Below are positions 8,852 to 18,015 of a DNA stretch of 64,000 bases, in pieces. Positions within the stretch are counted from its first letter, which is position 1. Every line of letters starts with the position of its first letter. The stretch comes from Bin87 sp964347975 (GTDB lineage Bacteria > Chloroflexota > Dehalococcoidia > Lucifugimonadales > UBA3495). The position numbers and the translations under genes were made by a program. Under the pieces are notes generated by a model. That model was given only the letters and a program-made list of their open reading frames with translations, made no database searches and was not told the DNA's origin. Where the stretch lies: assembly GCA_964347975.1 (NCBI GenBank), contig CAYGAY010000017.1:1-64000 (forward strand). Reading direction: 5' to 3'.

Positions 8852-9736
8852 TTGGCTTCTGAAACTCCTGCATTGGTGATCGACGGCCGCCGGCCGGTCA
8901 GCGTGGCGCAGCGCATCAGGGACGCGCGGCTGCCCTGGGTTCCCATCGCCATCCTGCTCATTATCGTCTTCTGCGCCATCTTCGCCAACCTGATTTCGCC
9001 CCACGACCCGCGCGAAAACAACGTTCGCAACAAGCTGCAAGCCCCCTTCACCAGCGCGGAGCACATCCTGGGCACCGACCGTCTGGGCAAGGATATGCTG
9101 AGCCGTCTGATTTACGGCTCACGCACCATGCTTCAGGTCTCGGCGCCTTCAATGGTAGTTGCCATCCTCGTCGGCACCGTGATCGGCCTCGTGTCCGGTT
9201 ATTCGGGGCGATGGGTGGACTCCATCCTGATGCGGATCACCGACGCGGTGCTTGGTTTTCCATCAATTCTGGTTGCGCTACTCATCGTGACCTATCTGGG
9301 CACCGGCGTGTGGAATGTGATGATCGCAATTGCGGCCACCCAATGGGCGCGGTTTGCCAGGATGATAAGAGGCGAGGTATTGGCGATTCGTGACCGCGAT
9401 TTCGTCATCCTGGCCCAAATCTACGGCGTCTCCTCCGGCATGATCGTTTGGCGGCACCTGTTCCCCAACGTCATCAACACGTTGATGGTGCTCACCAGCG
9501 TGAGCATCGGCCAGGTAATCCTGCTGGAAGCCTCCCTCAGCTTCCTTGGCCTGGGTCTTGCGCCCGGCGATCCGGCGTGGGGCATCCTGGTAGCCGAAGG
9601 TCGCGAGTTCCTCACCCAAGCCTGGTGGATCGCCCTCTTCCCCGGCCTGATCATCACTATCGTGGTGATGGCCTTCAACTTCTTCGGCGACTGGCTGCGC
9701 GACTACCTCGATCCCAGATTACGCCGCGCCGGGTGA
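8852..9736 (+). CDS. ABC transporter permease, DppC-type (set 1)
   Basis: 294 residues, TTG start with GGAGG 6 nt upstream. It has an N-terminal cytoplasmic tail, the signature GTDRLGKDMLSRLIYGSR after the first span, an EAA loop (EVLAIRDRDFVILAQIYG, about residues 175-192) and the C-terminal GDWLRDYLDPRLR typical of DppC. It partners with the preceding DppB-type permease. A damaged second DppB/DppC pair follows directly. Confidence 0.93.
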   Translation: MASETPALVIDGRRPVSVAQRIRDARLPWVPIAILLIIVFCAIFANLISPHDPRENNVRNKLQAPFTSAEHILGTDRLGKDMLSRLIYGSRTMLQVSAPSMVVAILVGTVIGLVSGYSGRWVDSILMRITDAVLGFPSILVALLIVTYLGTGVWNVMIAIAATQWARFARMIRGEVLAIRDRDFVILAQIYGVSSGMIVWRHLFPNVINTLMVLTSVSIGQVILLEASLSFLGLGLAPGDPAWGILVAEGREFLTQAWWIALFPGLIITIVVMAFNFFGDWLRDYLDPRLRRAG

Positions 9737-9915
9737 CCGCGTTCGGTTGCTGCCGTTATGGCGCGGTACCCTGCCAAGAGGGTATCGCGCGTTGACTTTT
9801 GCCGCCAGGGTTCAATGCTGACGGCCCATACCCGCGCGCTGCTGTCGCGCTTGCGCTGTCCGGCTTGGCATGATAGCGCGAAATCGCCGCGAAACGCTGC
9901 CGGAACAGTACGGTA

Positions 9916-10179
9916 GTGTGGAAACACGCCCTGCGCAACGCCCTCATCCCCATTCTCACCTTCAGCGGCATCAGCCTGGCGGGTTTGCTCAACGGCGCCA
10001 TCGTGGTGGAGCAAGTATTCGCCGTGCCCGGCTTGGGACGGTTGATGCTGGACGGCGTGTTGCAGCGGAATTTCCCAGTGGTGCAGGCGGCGGTAATGGC
10101 CTCGGCGTTTTTCTACATTCTGACGGCGCTCATCGTTGACATCCTGTACGTGTACGCTGACCCCAGAATCAGGCGCTAA
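9916..10179 (+). pseudogene. Remnant of a second DppB-type permease (C-terminal 87 codons)
   Basis: The frame starts abruptly inside the EAA-loop region (VWKHALRNALIPILTF) and runs to a normal DppB C-terminus (DILYVYADPRIRR). It matches roughly the last 27% of the intact permease at 7863-8828. The first ~230 codons are missing; bases 9737-9915 contain no recognisable permease sequence. Without the first spans it cannot make a channel, so it is a decaying duplicate. Confidence 0.85.
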
Positions 10180-10199
10180 CCCGATGCAGGAGCATACGC

Positions 10200-10828
10200 A
10201 TGGCGACCTCCGATACGGCGCTGGAGGGCGCGCCGCCCCAGCTGAACTGGCGGCAACGCGTTGCCGAGGCGCGACTGCCGTGGCTGCCCATCGCCATCCT
10301 GCTGGCGCTGCTGCGGTGCGCTGCCTTCGCCTCCTGGGTGGCTCCCCACGACCCGGACGGCTTAACATCATCAACGGCAATTTGGCGCCCTTCGAGAATA
10401 TGGATCACCCGCTGGGGACCGACGTACTTGGTCGGGATATGTTGAGCCGTCTCATCTACGGAGCCCGCACTACCGCGCAGATCAGCGTTATTGCGCCGGC
10501 CTTGGGAGCGGTTGCCGGCACGATAGCTGGTCTGATGTCGGGATACTGGGGCGGCTGGGCCGACGCCCTGCTGATGCGGATAGCGGATGCCGCCCTGGGC
10601 TTTCCCATCATCCTGCTGGAAGCGGCGCTGAGTTACCTGGGGTTGGGTTTGCCGGTCGGCGCGCCGGCATGGGGTATAATGGTCGCCGAAGGACCGGATG
10701 TAATCCTCGACGTGTGGTGGCTTTCCCGGTTTCCCGGTGTTGCCATTACGGTCGTGGCGCTCGCTTTCAATTTCTTCGGCGATTGGCTGCGCGACTATCT
10801 CGATCCCAAGTTGCGGCGGGCGCGCTAG
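10200..10828 (+). pseudogene. Remnant of a second DppC-type permease (frameshift plus internal deletion)
   Basis: The N-terminus reads in one frame from ATG 10200 (LPWLPIAILLALL...VAPHDPDG), then continues from about 10355-10365 in another frame (DHPLGTDVLGRDMLSRLIYG...GDWLRDYLDPKLRRAR), so there is a frameshift. Compared with the intact gene at 8852-9736 about 84 codons are also missing, because GFPII runs straight into LLEAALSYLGLG. The lost block contains the EAA loop that couples to the ATPase. Even with the frame restored it could not work as a normal permease. Confidence 0.87.
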
Positions 10829-10902
10829 CCGGCAGCATGGAGCGCTCTCTCTGACCGGCGCCGCGGGCGTTGACCGCGTCCTATTGGTTGAGGCACACTG
10901 CC

Positions 10903-11595
10903 ATGGCTACAAAACCGCACTCCTACCGGACGCTGGACGTCGACCTGCTGGACGCTTACCCCGACGTCTGGGGGCCATTGCCGGACCCCGAAATGCAGGA
11001 AAAACCGCAATGGGAGATTATGGACGCCGTGAGGAGCTGGTACGGCCAGCGCTCCGACGTTTTCGTATCCGGCAACACCGGCATCTATTATGAAGAGGGC
11101 AACCCCAACGCCGTCGTCCGGCCCGACTGCTACGTGGTGTTCGGCGAGGGAGCAGAACGTCTGTGGAATCCCTACGCCTATCGCATCTGGGATTTCGGCG
11201 CGACGCCGGCTTTCGTGCTGGAAGTCGGTTCCAAAAGCACCTGGCAGAACGACCTGGGCTACAAGCGGGATTTGTACGCCCGGCTGGGCGTTGCTGAATA
11301 CTGGCGGTACGATCCGTCGGGCGGGGATTACTACGGCGAGCCGCTGGCGGGCGAGTATCTGGAACGCGGCGAGTATCAGCGGTTTGAGTTGCAGTCGGGA
11401 CCGGACGGGATGATCCTGGCCCACAGCCCCGTGTTGCAGCTGGAGTTGCGCGTTCGAGACCTGCAACTGGAATTCCACGACCCGGAGACCGGGGAGATCC
11501 TGGTGAACGCGATAGTACAGCGTGAAAGGCGGTTGGCCGCCGAAGCCGAGGTAGCCCGACTACAGGCGGAACTGCGCCGATTGCGCGGAGAATGA
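10903..11595 (+). CDS. Uma2 family (DUF820) putative nuclease
   Basis: Starts at the ATG at 10903 (a TTG 33 nt earlier is less likely; a GAGG site lies before the ATG). About 230 residues. The Uma2 core has the PD-(D/E)XK-like arrangement VRPDCYVVF ... AFVLEVGSKST, then YARLGVAEYWRYDP. The C-terminal ~25 residues form a charged heptad coiled coil. The cellular role of the family is unsettled. It sits between the permease and ATPase genes of a dipeptide ABC operon, 7 bp before the first ATPase, and may have inserted there along with the permease decay. Confidence 0.85.
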   Translation: MATKPHSYRTLDVDLLDAYPDVWGPLPDPEMQEKPQWEIMDAVRSWYGQRSDVFVSGNTGIYYEEGNPNAVVRPDCYVVFGEGAERLWNPYAYRIWDFGATPAFVLEVGSKSTWQNDLGYKRDLYARLGVAEYWRYDPSGGDYYGEPLAGEYLERGEYQRFELQSGPDGMILAHSPVLQLELRVRDLQLEFHDPETGEILVNAIVQRERRLAAEAEVARLQAELRRLRGE

Positions 11596-11602
11596 GAGCA
11601 GA

Positions 11603-12568
11603 ATGGCAAACGACTTAATCTTACAGGTGCGAGACCTCCAGACGCACTTCTTCACGCGCACCGGTGTGGTCAAGGCGGTGGATGGCATCAGCTTCGACCT
11701 GCGCCGGGGCGAAACGCTGGGCATTGTTGGAGAATCCGGTTCCGGCAAAAGCATGACCGCTTGGTCAATCCTGGGCATGGTGCCCCACCCGGGGCGCATC
11801 GTAGGCGGAAGCATCGATTACCTGGGCGAAAACCTGCTGGAGAAGAGTCGTGGGGAGATGCGGGACATACGCGGCTCCGGCATCTGCATGGTGATGCAGG
11901 ACCCGCTCACATCGCTGAACCCGGTTTTTACGGTGGGGGATCAGCTGGTCGAAACGCTGCGTCTGGAATACCAGGAACCGAGACGGTCCCTCCGCCAGCG
12001 GGCGATACAATTGCTTGACAACGTGAAAATCCCGGCTGCAGAAGACCGGTTGACCAACTTTCCCCACCAGATGAGCGGCGGTATGCGGCAACGGGTGGTG
12101 GGCGCGATCTCCATTTCGCGGGCGCCCAACCTGCTCATCGCCGACGAGCCAACCACGTCTTTGGACGCTACCATTCAGTTGCAATACCTTCGCCTGTTGA
12201 AAGAGATCCAGGAGCAGACCGGAGCGGCCATCATTTTCATCACCCATGACTTTGGCATCGTGGCGCGGATGTGTGACCGGGTGGCCGTGATGTATGCCGG
12301 GCGAATTGTTGAGCAGTCGGACGTGGAAGATATGTTCGACAACCCGGCTCATCCCTACACCGAGGCCCTGCTGCAATCGGTTCCCGACCTGGACGCCGAC
12401 GTTGATCTGCTGCCTTCCATAGAAGGCCAGCCGCCGTCGCTGGATGCCCTGCCGGCAGGGTGTTCCTTTGCCCCGCGCTGTCCCTACCGGTGGGAGCGCT
12501 GTGATGAATACCCGGACGAATTCACCGTCGCTGCGGGGCACACTTCCCGATGCTGGAGGGCGGAATAA
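11603..12568 (+). CDS. dppD: Dipeptide ABC transporter ATP-binding protein, DppD-type
   Basis: 321 residues with Walker A GESGSGKS (43-50), signature MSGGMRQR, Walker B LLIADEPTTSLD and a switch His in FITHDFG. The C-terminal oligopeptide-transporter extension contains the Cys cluster CSFAPRCPYRWERC. It powers uptake by a DppBC-type channel together with the next gene, whose ATG overlaps this stop (TAATG). No other ATPase genes for such importers lie in this window, though three further SBP/permease sets do. Confidence 0.94.
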   Translation: MANDLILQVRDLQTHFFTRTGVVKAVDGISFDLRRGETLGIVGESGSGKSMTAWSILGMVPHPGRIVGGSIDYLGENLLEKSRGEMRDIRGSGICMVMQDPLTSLNPVFTVGDQLVETLRLEYQEPRRSLRQRAIQLLDNVKIPAAEDRLTNFPHQMSGGMRQRVVGAISISRAPNLLIADEPTTSLDATIQLQYLRLLKEIQEQTGAAIIFITHDFGIVARMCDRVAVMYAGRIVEQSDVEDMFDNPAHPYTEALLQSVPDLDADVDLLPSIEGQPPSLDALPAGCSFAPRCPYRWERCDEYPDEFTVAAGHTSRCWRAE

Positions 12569-13605
12569 TGGTTACCACTACCGTAGCGTCCGGAGAGGCC
12601 GTAGCGAGGGACGGGGACCAGGCCCTGGTGCGCCTGGAGGGCATCCGGCGCCATTTCCCGATATACCGTGGCAATGTGCTCCGCCGGCGAACCGGAACAG
12701 TCAAAGCCGTTGACGGCATCTCCATTAACATCATGCCCGGCCAGACCTACAGCCTGGTCGGCGAATCGGGTTGCGGCAAGACCACTACCAGCCGGATGCT
12801 GCTGATGGCCGACCGTCCCACCGACGGCAGCATCTACTTCGACAACCGGCCCATGCATCAGTTCTCCGGGGCCGAGCGGCGCAACTTCCGCGCTTCCGTG
12901 CAGGCCGTTTTCCAGGACCCGTGGAGTTCCCTCAATCCCCGGATGCGTGTTGACCAGATTATTTCGGAGCCTCTGATTACGCACCAGCGGCTCAACCGGT
13001 CGGCAGTGCGTTCCCAGGTCCACGAATTGTTGCAAGTCGTCGGGTTGCACCCTTTCCACGCCGAACGGTATCCCCATGAATTCAGCGGCGGTCAGCGTCA
13101 ACGCATCGCCATCGCCCGGGCCCTTTCCACCCGGCCCAAGCTGATCGTGCTGGACGAGCCGGTTTCGGCGCTGGACGTTTCGATCCGCGCCCAGATCCTC
13201 AATCTGCTGAAGGAACTTCAGTCAACCTACGAGTTGAGCTATCTGCTCATCGCCCATAACCTGGCGACGGTGCGGTACATGAGCCACACGGTGGGAGTCA
13301 TGTACCTCGGCAAGATCGTCGAAGAAGCGCCGCCCATCGAACTGTTCACCAATCCTCAACATCCGTACACCCGCGCGCTTATCTCAGCATCACTGCCGGC
13401 CCATCCGCGGCGGCAACGGGAAGAGCTGGTGCTGACGGGGGAAGTCCCTTCGCCCTTGAACCCGCCGGCGGGCTGCACCTTTCACCCGCGCTGCCCCTTC
13501 GTCATGGAGCGTTGCTCAGTGGATGCGCCGGCATTAGTGGAATACCAGACGGGCCACGCCACCGCGTGCCACTTATACGACGACAGCGGCGCCAACGCCT
13601 GCTGA
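12568..13605 (+). CDS. dppF: Dipeptide ABC transporter ATP-binding protein, DppF-type
   Basis: Start chosen at ATG 12568, which overlaps the dppD stop and follows GGAGG by 8 nt; an ATG 18 nt upstream is possible. About 345 residues with Walker A GESGCGKT, signature FSGGQRQR, Walker B LIVLDEPVSALD and a C-terminal extension with CTFHPRCPFVMERC. It forms the heterodimeric motor with DppD. Translational coupling by overlap suggests equal production. Confidence 0.94.
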   Translation: MVTTTVASGEAVARDGDQALVRLEGIRRHFPIYRGNVLRRRTGTVKAVDGISINIMPGQTYSLVGESGCGKTTTSRMLLMADRPTDGSIYFDNRPMHQFSGAERRNFRASVQAVFQDPWSSLNPRMRVDQIISEPLITHQRLNRSAVRSQVHELLQVVGLHPFHAERYPHEFSGGQRQRIAIARALSTRPKLIVLDEPVSALDVSIRAQILNLLKELQSTYELSYLLIAHNLATVRYMSHTVGVMYLGKIVEEAPPIELFTNPQHPYTRALISASLPAHPRRQREELVLTGEVPSPLNPPAGCTFHPRCPFVMERCSVDAPALVEYQTGHATACHLYDDSGANAC

Positions 13606-13633
13606 CTGCTGAGAACTCCCAACGTCCGGTAGT

Positions 13634-13683
13634 TTGGGCGCCTTTTCACCGCTGGGAAGACTGAGAAGAAAGGGGGCGCCCAA
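13634..13683. repeat. Long imperfect inverted repeat after dppF
   Basis: TTGGGCGCCTTTTC (13634-13647) faces GAAAGGGGGCGCCCAA (13668-13683) across about 20 nt. It may form a transcript-end hairpin for the ABC operon. The rest of 13606-13917 has no gene, only a candidate promoter near 13847. Confidence 0.5.
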
Positions 13684-13846
13684 TCGCTTTAGCGGTTCTT
13701 GCCGAAAGTCGTCCGTTTGGGAGCGGCCACATGAAGCCCGGAGCAGAACATCCGCGCCGGGTTGTCCAAAAGGCGCATTGCCCCGCGGTTCGCTGATAAC
13801 GGAAGGTTTTACATATCTGCAACGCGGATAGCCGGGCGGGTTGGGG

Positions 13847-13852
13847 TATAAT
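13847..13852 (+). promoter_or_regulatory. Candidate -10 box (TATAAT) for the MFS gene
   Basis: A perfect TATAAT within GGTATAATAG, about 65 nt before the TTG start at 13918. No good -35 box is visible at the standard spacing. Confidence 0.45.
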
Positions 13853-13917
13853 AGACGGCGTTGCCGGCCGGAATCGGCGCGGATTTTTGCGATTACCGGC
13901 ATCCCAGGAGCGGTCAC

Positions 13918-15300
13918 TTGTTGCAAGCGCGGGAACTTGCCCATCCGGTGCGTCTGGCGCGCGGGATGTTTTACGGTTGGTGGCTGGCGGTTATCGGCGC
14001 GGTCATCATGGTGATCGGGACGGTGCCCCTTTTCCAGGCGCTGTCTTTGTGGCTGCCGGTGTTGTCGCAGAATTTTGGCTGGACGCCGTTCCAAATGTCC
14101 TGGGCGTTCACGCTAACCCGGGTCGAAGGCACCGTGATGGGTCCCATCGCCGGCTGGGGAGTGGACAAGCTGGGGCCGCGCAAGATGGTGGTCATCGGGA
14201 TGGTGATTTTCGCCGTCGGCTTCATTTTGTTCAGCCGGACGGACAACTTGTGGATGTTCTACCTGGCCTTCGTAGTAGTGAGCCTGGGGGCAGGCCTGGG
14301 GTCATGGCTCCCGGCGAACACCGCGTTGAACAACTGGTTTCGCCGGCGACGTTCTACCGCCATGTCCATACCGATGCTGGGCTTCGGACTGGGCGGCGTC
14401 GTCATAGTGCCGTTGATGGCGTGGTCGATGGGATGGGATATCAAGTCCGGCGTGGAGATACCGGGCCGGCTGGGGTGGCAGAACACCGCGCTGCTGGTGG
14501 GCGCAATCGGCCTGGTTTCGGCAGTTCCCCTTGCCCTGCTGGTGCGAAACCGTCCCGAGGACTACGGGCAGCATCCCGATGGAGTGGATCCCGATACCGT
14601 CTCGGCCGCGAGCGCGCAGCGTTCCGCCAACGGCGGCGCGATCGCGCCGGACTACAGCTGGCAGGAAGCCATACGCACGCGGGCGTTCTGGCTGATCACC
14701 ATGGGACACGCCAGCTCATCCATCATCATCATCAGCGTGATGTTCTATTTGGGCCTGATAATGGCTGACCGCGGCTTCCCCCTGGAGCAGATCGGAGGGG
14801 TGATTTCCGTGCAGACGGCCGTATCGACGGCCTTCATTGTAGTGGGCGGCATCATCGGAGACCGCATACCCATTCGGCTGGCGATTTTCGGCTTCTCCAT
14901 CCTGCAATCCTGCGCCATGGTAGTTTTGCTGATGGCGGAAACGCTGCCGATGTTCTACTTGTTCACTATCCTGATGGGGATAGGGTTCGGCGGCAGGACG
15001 CCGTTGACCACCGCCATTCGGGGCGTATATTTCGGGCGCAGCAGCTTTGCCCGCATTACCGGAATTTCAATGATACCGATGAACATCATGTTCATCGTGG
15101 TGGTGCCATACGTTGCGTGGATGGAGGAGTACATCACGGGCAGCTACACGGCGCCCATGGCCTCCATCGCTGCGGTTAGCGCGGTGGGAGCGGCGATGTT
15201 CCTGTTCCTGGGCAACCCGCGCCTTTCCCCGTCCCAGCGTCGGCAGGCCGACGTGCGCCGCCTGGTTACGCAGGGAGCGGATACGCCGGCGGATGACTGA
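13918..15300 (+). CDS. MFS transporter (OFA/monocarboxylate-like)
   Basis: Start set at TTG 13918 because AGGAG lies 7 nt upstream; the frame is open from 13861. About 460 residues, with FYGWWLAVIGA at the first span, roughly 12 spans, a cytoplasmic motif VDKLGPRKMV and a central loop rich in Arg/Asp. It is similar in type to the MFS pair at 2292-4887 but clearly diverged. It stands alone and is convergent with the propeller gene. Confidence 0.85.
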   Translation: MLQARELAHPVRLARGMFYGWWLAVIGAVIMVIGTVPLFQALSLWLPVLSQNFGWTPFQMSWAFTLTRVEGTVMGPIAGWGVDKLGPRKMVVIGMVIFAVGFILFSRTDNLWMFYLAFVVVSLGAGLGSWLPANTALNNWFRRRRSTAMSIPMLGFGLGGVVIVPLMAWSMGWDIKSGVEIPGRLGWQNTALLVGAIGLVSAVPLALLVRNRPEDYGQHPDGVDPDTVSAASAQRSANGGAIAPDYSWQEAIRTRAFWLITMGHASSSIIIISVMFYLGLIMADRGFPLEQIGGVISVQTAVSTAFIVVGGIIGDRIPIRLAIFGFSILQSCAMVVLLMAETLPMFYLFTILMGIGFGGRTPLTTAIRGVYFGRSSFARITGISMIPMNIMFIVVVPYVAWMEEYITGSYTAPMASIAAVSAVGAAMFLFLGNPRLSPSQRRQADVRRLVTQGADTPADD

Positions 15301-15395
15301 CGCTCCCCAGGCAGCGCGCGCTATATGGCGAGGCCGGGTGTGCGCGGCCCCGGCGTTGGGGCCGTTATCCCAGCCGTTGCAACCGGGCCGCCGCC

Positions 15396-16838
15396 CTACT
15401 CAATGGCGTGCAGGATGCCGTCGGCGGTCCTGACGTAAAAACGGTCTCTGGCGAACACCGGCGCAATCTCGATGGGCGCGTCCAGCGGGAGCTTCCAGAT
15501 TTGCTCGCCGTCGGAGCGGCGCAGAGCGTAGAGGAAACCCGCGCTGTCCCCAAAGTACACCCGGTCTCCCATTGCCACCGCTGATGCGAAGATGGATCCG
15601 TCTGCGGTGAACCGCCAGATTTCCTTGCCGGAGTGAGCGTCGCCAGCGTAAAAGGTCCCGTTGAAGCTTCCCACGTAAAAGGTTTCGGGCGTCACCGCCG
15701 GCGCTGCCACCAGGCCGGTGGTGGTCCGTTCCCTGGGATCGAAGTCGGGATCGAAGAGCCATTGTCCGCCCTTCTGCACCGGGGGACGGGGCACTCCGGG
15801 GATCTGCCAATAGTAGAACTGCGCCCAGAGTCGATTGAACTGGTACTCGCCGGCGATCTCCCGCGCATCGGCGTCAACGGCATAGATCCGGCCGCCGGCG
15901 GGGAAATACGCCAGTCCGTTGGCTACCGCCGGGGATGCCTTGGTGTTTCCCGAAGCGCGATAGCGCAGCTTGGCCTGGCCGGTCCTGGCGTCAAAGATGT
16001 ACAGGTCGCCCAGGTTTGCCGCGGCATATACCAGCCCGTCGCTCACCGCCGGAGCGGAGCGGAGCTCGCCCACGATTTGTTCCTTCCACAACAGCTTGCC
16101 GGTGGCGGCGTCCAAGGCGTACACGAAGCTGTCGGACGAGCCGACGTACACGATGCCGCCGGACACCACCGGGGATGATGAGATGGGGCCGGCGGTCTTG
16201 AATTCCCACAGCAGATACCGGGAGTTGCGGTCCACGGCCTGCACCCGGTGGTTGGTCAGGCCCAGGTAGATGGCATCGCCGGCAACCGCTACCGAATGAT
16301 CCAGCGGAGTTGCGATCTCATATTGCCAGAGCTCGTCCCCCGTTGCCGAGTCCAGGGCGATCACCTCGAAATACCCCCCGACGTACACCGTGCCTTCGTG
16401 CACCACCGGAGCGCCGCGGGTGGGCGTGCCCAGATTGCGCGACCAGAGGACCCTTCCTGCCGGCTGGACGGACGGCACGGGTATGTGCCGGGTCAGCCGC
16501 AGATCACGGCCGGTCATGGACCATTGGCCGTCCGGTGAGTCCGAGGTGGCCTCGGTGCTGGGCGACCGGAGCAGCAGCGTGATCGGGTTGGGAAAGAAGG
16601 GATAGTACAGCCAGGCCAGGAAGACCAGAGCCACCACGGCCACCCCAAGGCGGATCAGGCGGCGCCGGGTGAACCAGGCCAGGCGGCCGCGCCGCCGTGG
16701 CATGGCCCACCTGGGGATGTTGGCGGAGACGCGCTGGCATTCCCGGCAAGGCTCTCCGGGTGTTTGATCCTCAGCCCCGCACCAACTGCAGGCTACGGTG
16801 TTGCTCGACCCGGTCTCGGATTGGGTGGCGTCGTTCAT
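15396..16838 (-). CDS. Membrane-anchored PQQ-like beta-propeller protein with N-terminal zinc ribbon
   Basis: ATG 16838 is preferred over a TTG 36 nt upstream. About 480 residues. A short N-terminal zinc-ribbon-like CSWCG...CREC segment is followed by a basic patch and one membrane span (VAVVALVFLAWLYYPFF). The rest is PQQ/BamB-like propeller repeats of the type G-x-VYVGS-x-x-x-x-VYALDAATGKLLWK, about seven. Without a PQQ dehydrogenase partner this is more likely a scaffold or sensor exposed outside the cell than an enzyme. The cytoplasmic Cys4 cluster on the propeller anchor is uncommon. Confidence 0.8.
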   Translation of the reverse strand: MNDATQSETGSSNTVACSWCGAEDQTPGEPCRECQRVSANIPRWAMPRRRGRLAWFTRRRLIRLGVAVVALVFLAWLYYPFFPNPITLLLRSPSTEATSDSPDGQWSMTGRDLRLTRHIPVPSVQPAGRVLWSRNLGTPTRGAPVVHEGTVYVGGYFEVIALDSATGDELWQYEIATPLDHSVAVAGDAIYLGLTNHRVQAVDRNSRYLLWEFKTAGPISSSPVVSGGIVYVGSSDSFVYALDAATGKLLWKEQIVGELRSAPAVSDGLVYAAANLGDLYIFDARTGQAKLRYRASGNTKASPAVANGLAYFPAGGRIYAVDADAREIAGEYQFNRLWAQFYYWQIPGVPRPPVQKGGQWLFDPDFDPRERTTTGLVAAPAVTPETFYVGSFNGTFYAGDAHSGKEIWRFTADGSIFASAVAMGDRVYFGDSAGFLYALRRSDGEQIWKLPLDAPIEIAPVFARDRFYVRTADGILHAIE

Positions 16839-16906
16839 CGGTAGCAGATTACCCGGTTTTGGCGGGTGGGGCAATCATGGGAAGGCGGCTGCCGGCGCCC
16901 TGCGGT

Positions 16907-17008
16907 CGTTGCGAGCGCAGTATGGCAATCTCGCTGAGGCAGCAGTCAGTGGCAATAGGAGAACCCTTTCTGCGTCGGGGTTGCCACGTCGCTATGCTCC
17001 TCGCAATG
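16907..17008. repeat. Degenerate copy of the MITE-like repeat
   Basis: Contains TTGCGAGCGCAGTATGGCAA at one side and the inverted GCTCCTCGCAATGACA at the other. It is related to the full elements at 25104 and 53585. A CATTCCCGCGGAAAGCGGGAATGA hairpin follows at about 17061-17084. Confidence 0.6.
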
Positions 17009-17105
17009 ACAAACCTGGTGCGCCTGAGACCGGCCGGGCCTCTCCGATGTTAAACGGTCATTCCCGCGGAAAGCGGGAATGACGATTCGGGACGCCAATC
17101 GGGTA

Positions 17106-17984
17106 TTACAGGTTCCGCTGTTTCGGGTCCAGCTTGTCCCGCAGCCAGTCGCCGAGCAGGTTCATGGACAGCACGGTGAGCAGGATGGCCAGGCCGGGGA
17201 AGAAGGACAGCCACCAGGCGTCGGTCACGAAGGATCGTCCGTCGGCCACCATCACGCCCCAGGCCGGCGTGGGACGGGAAATGCCCGCTCCCAGGAAGCT
17301 CAGGGTCGCCTCCAGCACGATGACGAAACCCACCTGCAACGTGGCGAGGACCACTACGGTGTTGAAGATGTTGGGGAAGATGTAGCGGAGCATGATCCGG
17401 AAGTTGGAGGCTCCGGCCACCCGGGCCCGGGAGATGTAGTCCTGCGCCCGGATGGTCAGCGCTTCGCCGCGGACCAAGCGAGCATAGCGAGACCATTGGC
17501 TCAACACCAGCACGGCAATCAGTATCTCAATGCTGGGCCCCGCCATGGCGGCCACCACAATTGCCACCACGATGATGGGCAGGGACAGCGAGATGTCCAC
17601 CAGGCGCATCATCAGGTTGTCGGCCCACCCGCCGTAAAAGGCGGACACAATACCGAAGGAAGTGCCAACCAACCCCGATATCAGTATGGCCACGCCGGCC
17701 ACCAGCAGCGACACGCGGGCGCCGTGCATGACCCGGCTGAGCACATCCCGGCCGATGTCGTCCGTACCGAACCAGTGCTGCGCCGACGGTTCCGCGAAGC
17801 GATTCGTCATGTCGCCTTTCAGCGGGTCGTAGGGAGCAAGCCAATTGGCCGCCAGGGCCGGAATGACCAGGACTATCACCAGGACAGCCACCGGGATAAT
17901 CGGATAGCGGAACAGTTCCCGCGCGTAATGGCCGATGCGGGCCGGCGGACGTGGGCTGCTGAGTTCTGGTAGTGCTACGGCCAT
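17106..17984 (-). CDS. ABC transporter permease, DppC-type (set 2)
   Basis: 292 residues with an N-terminal cytoplasmic tail, GTDDIGRDVLSRVMHGAR after span 1, an EAA loop (EALTIRAQDYISRARVAG) and the C-terminal GDWLRDKLDPKQR. It is the last gene of a minus-strand SBP-DppB-DppC operon. No ATPase genes accompany it. Confidence 0.92.
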   Translation of the reverse strand: MAVALPELSSPRPPARIGHYARELFRYPIIPVAVLVIVLVIPALAANWLAPYDPLKGDMTNRFAEPSAQHWFGTDDIGRDVLSRVMHGARVSLLVAGVAILISGLVGTSFGIVSAFYGGWADNLMMRLVDISLSLPIIVVAIVVAAMAGPSIEILIAVLVLSQWSRYARLVRGEALTIRAQDYISRARVAGASNFRIMLRYIFPNIFNTVVVLATLQVGFVIVLEATLSFLGAGISRPTPAWGVMVADGRSFVTDAWWLSFFPGLAILLTVLSMNLLGDWLRDKLDPKQRNL

Positions 17985-18015
17985 GGCGGTTGTCCTCGCT
18001 TAAGCCTTCTTGGCG

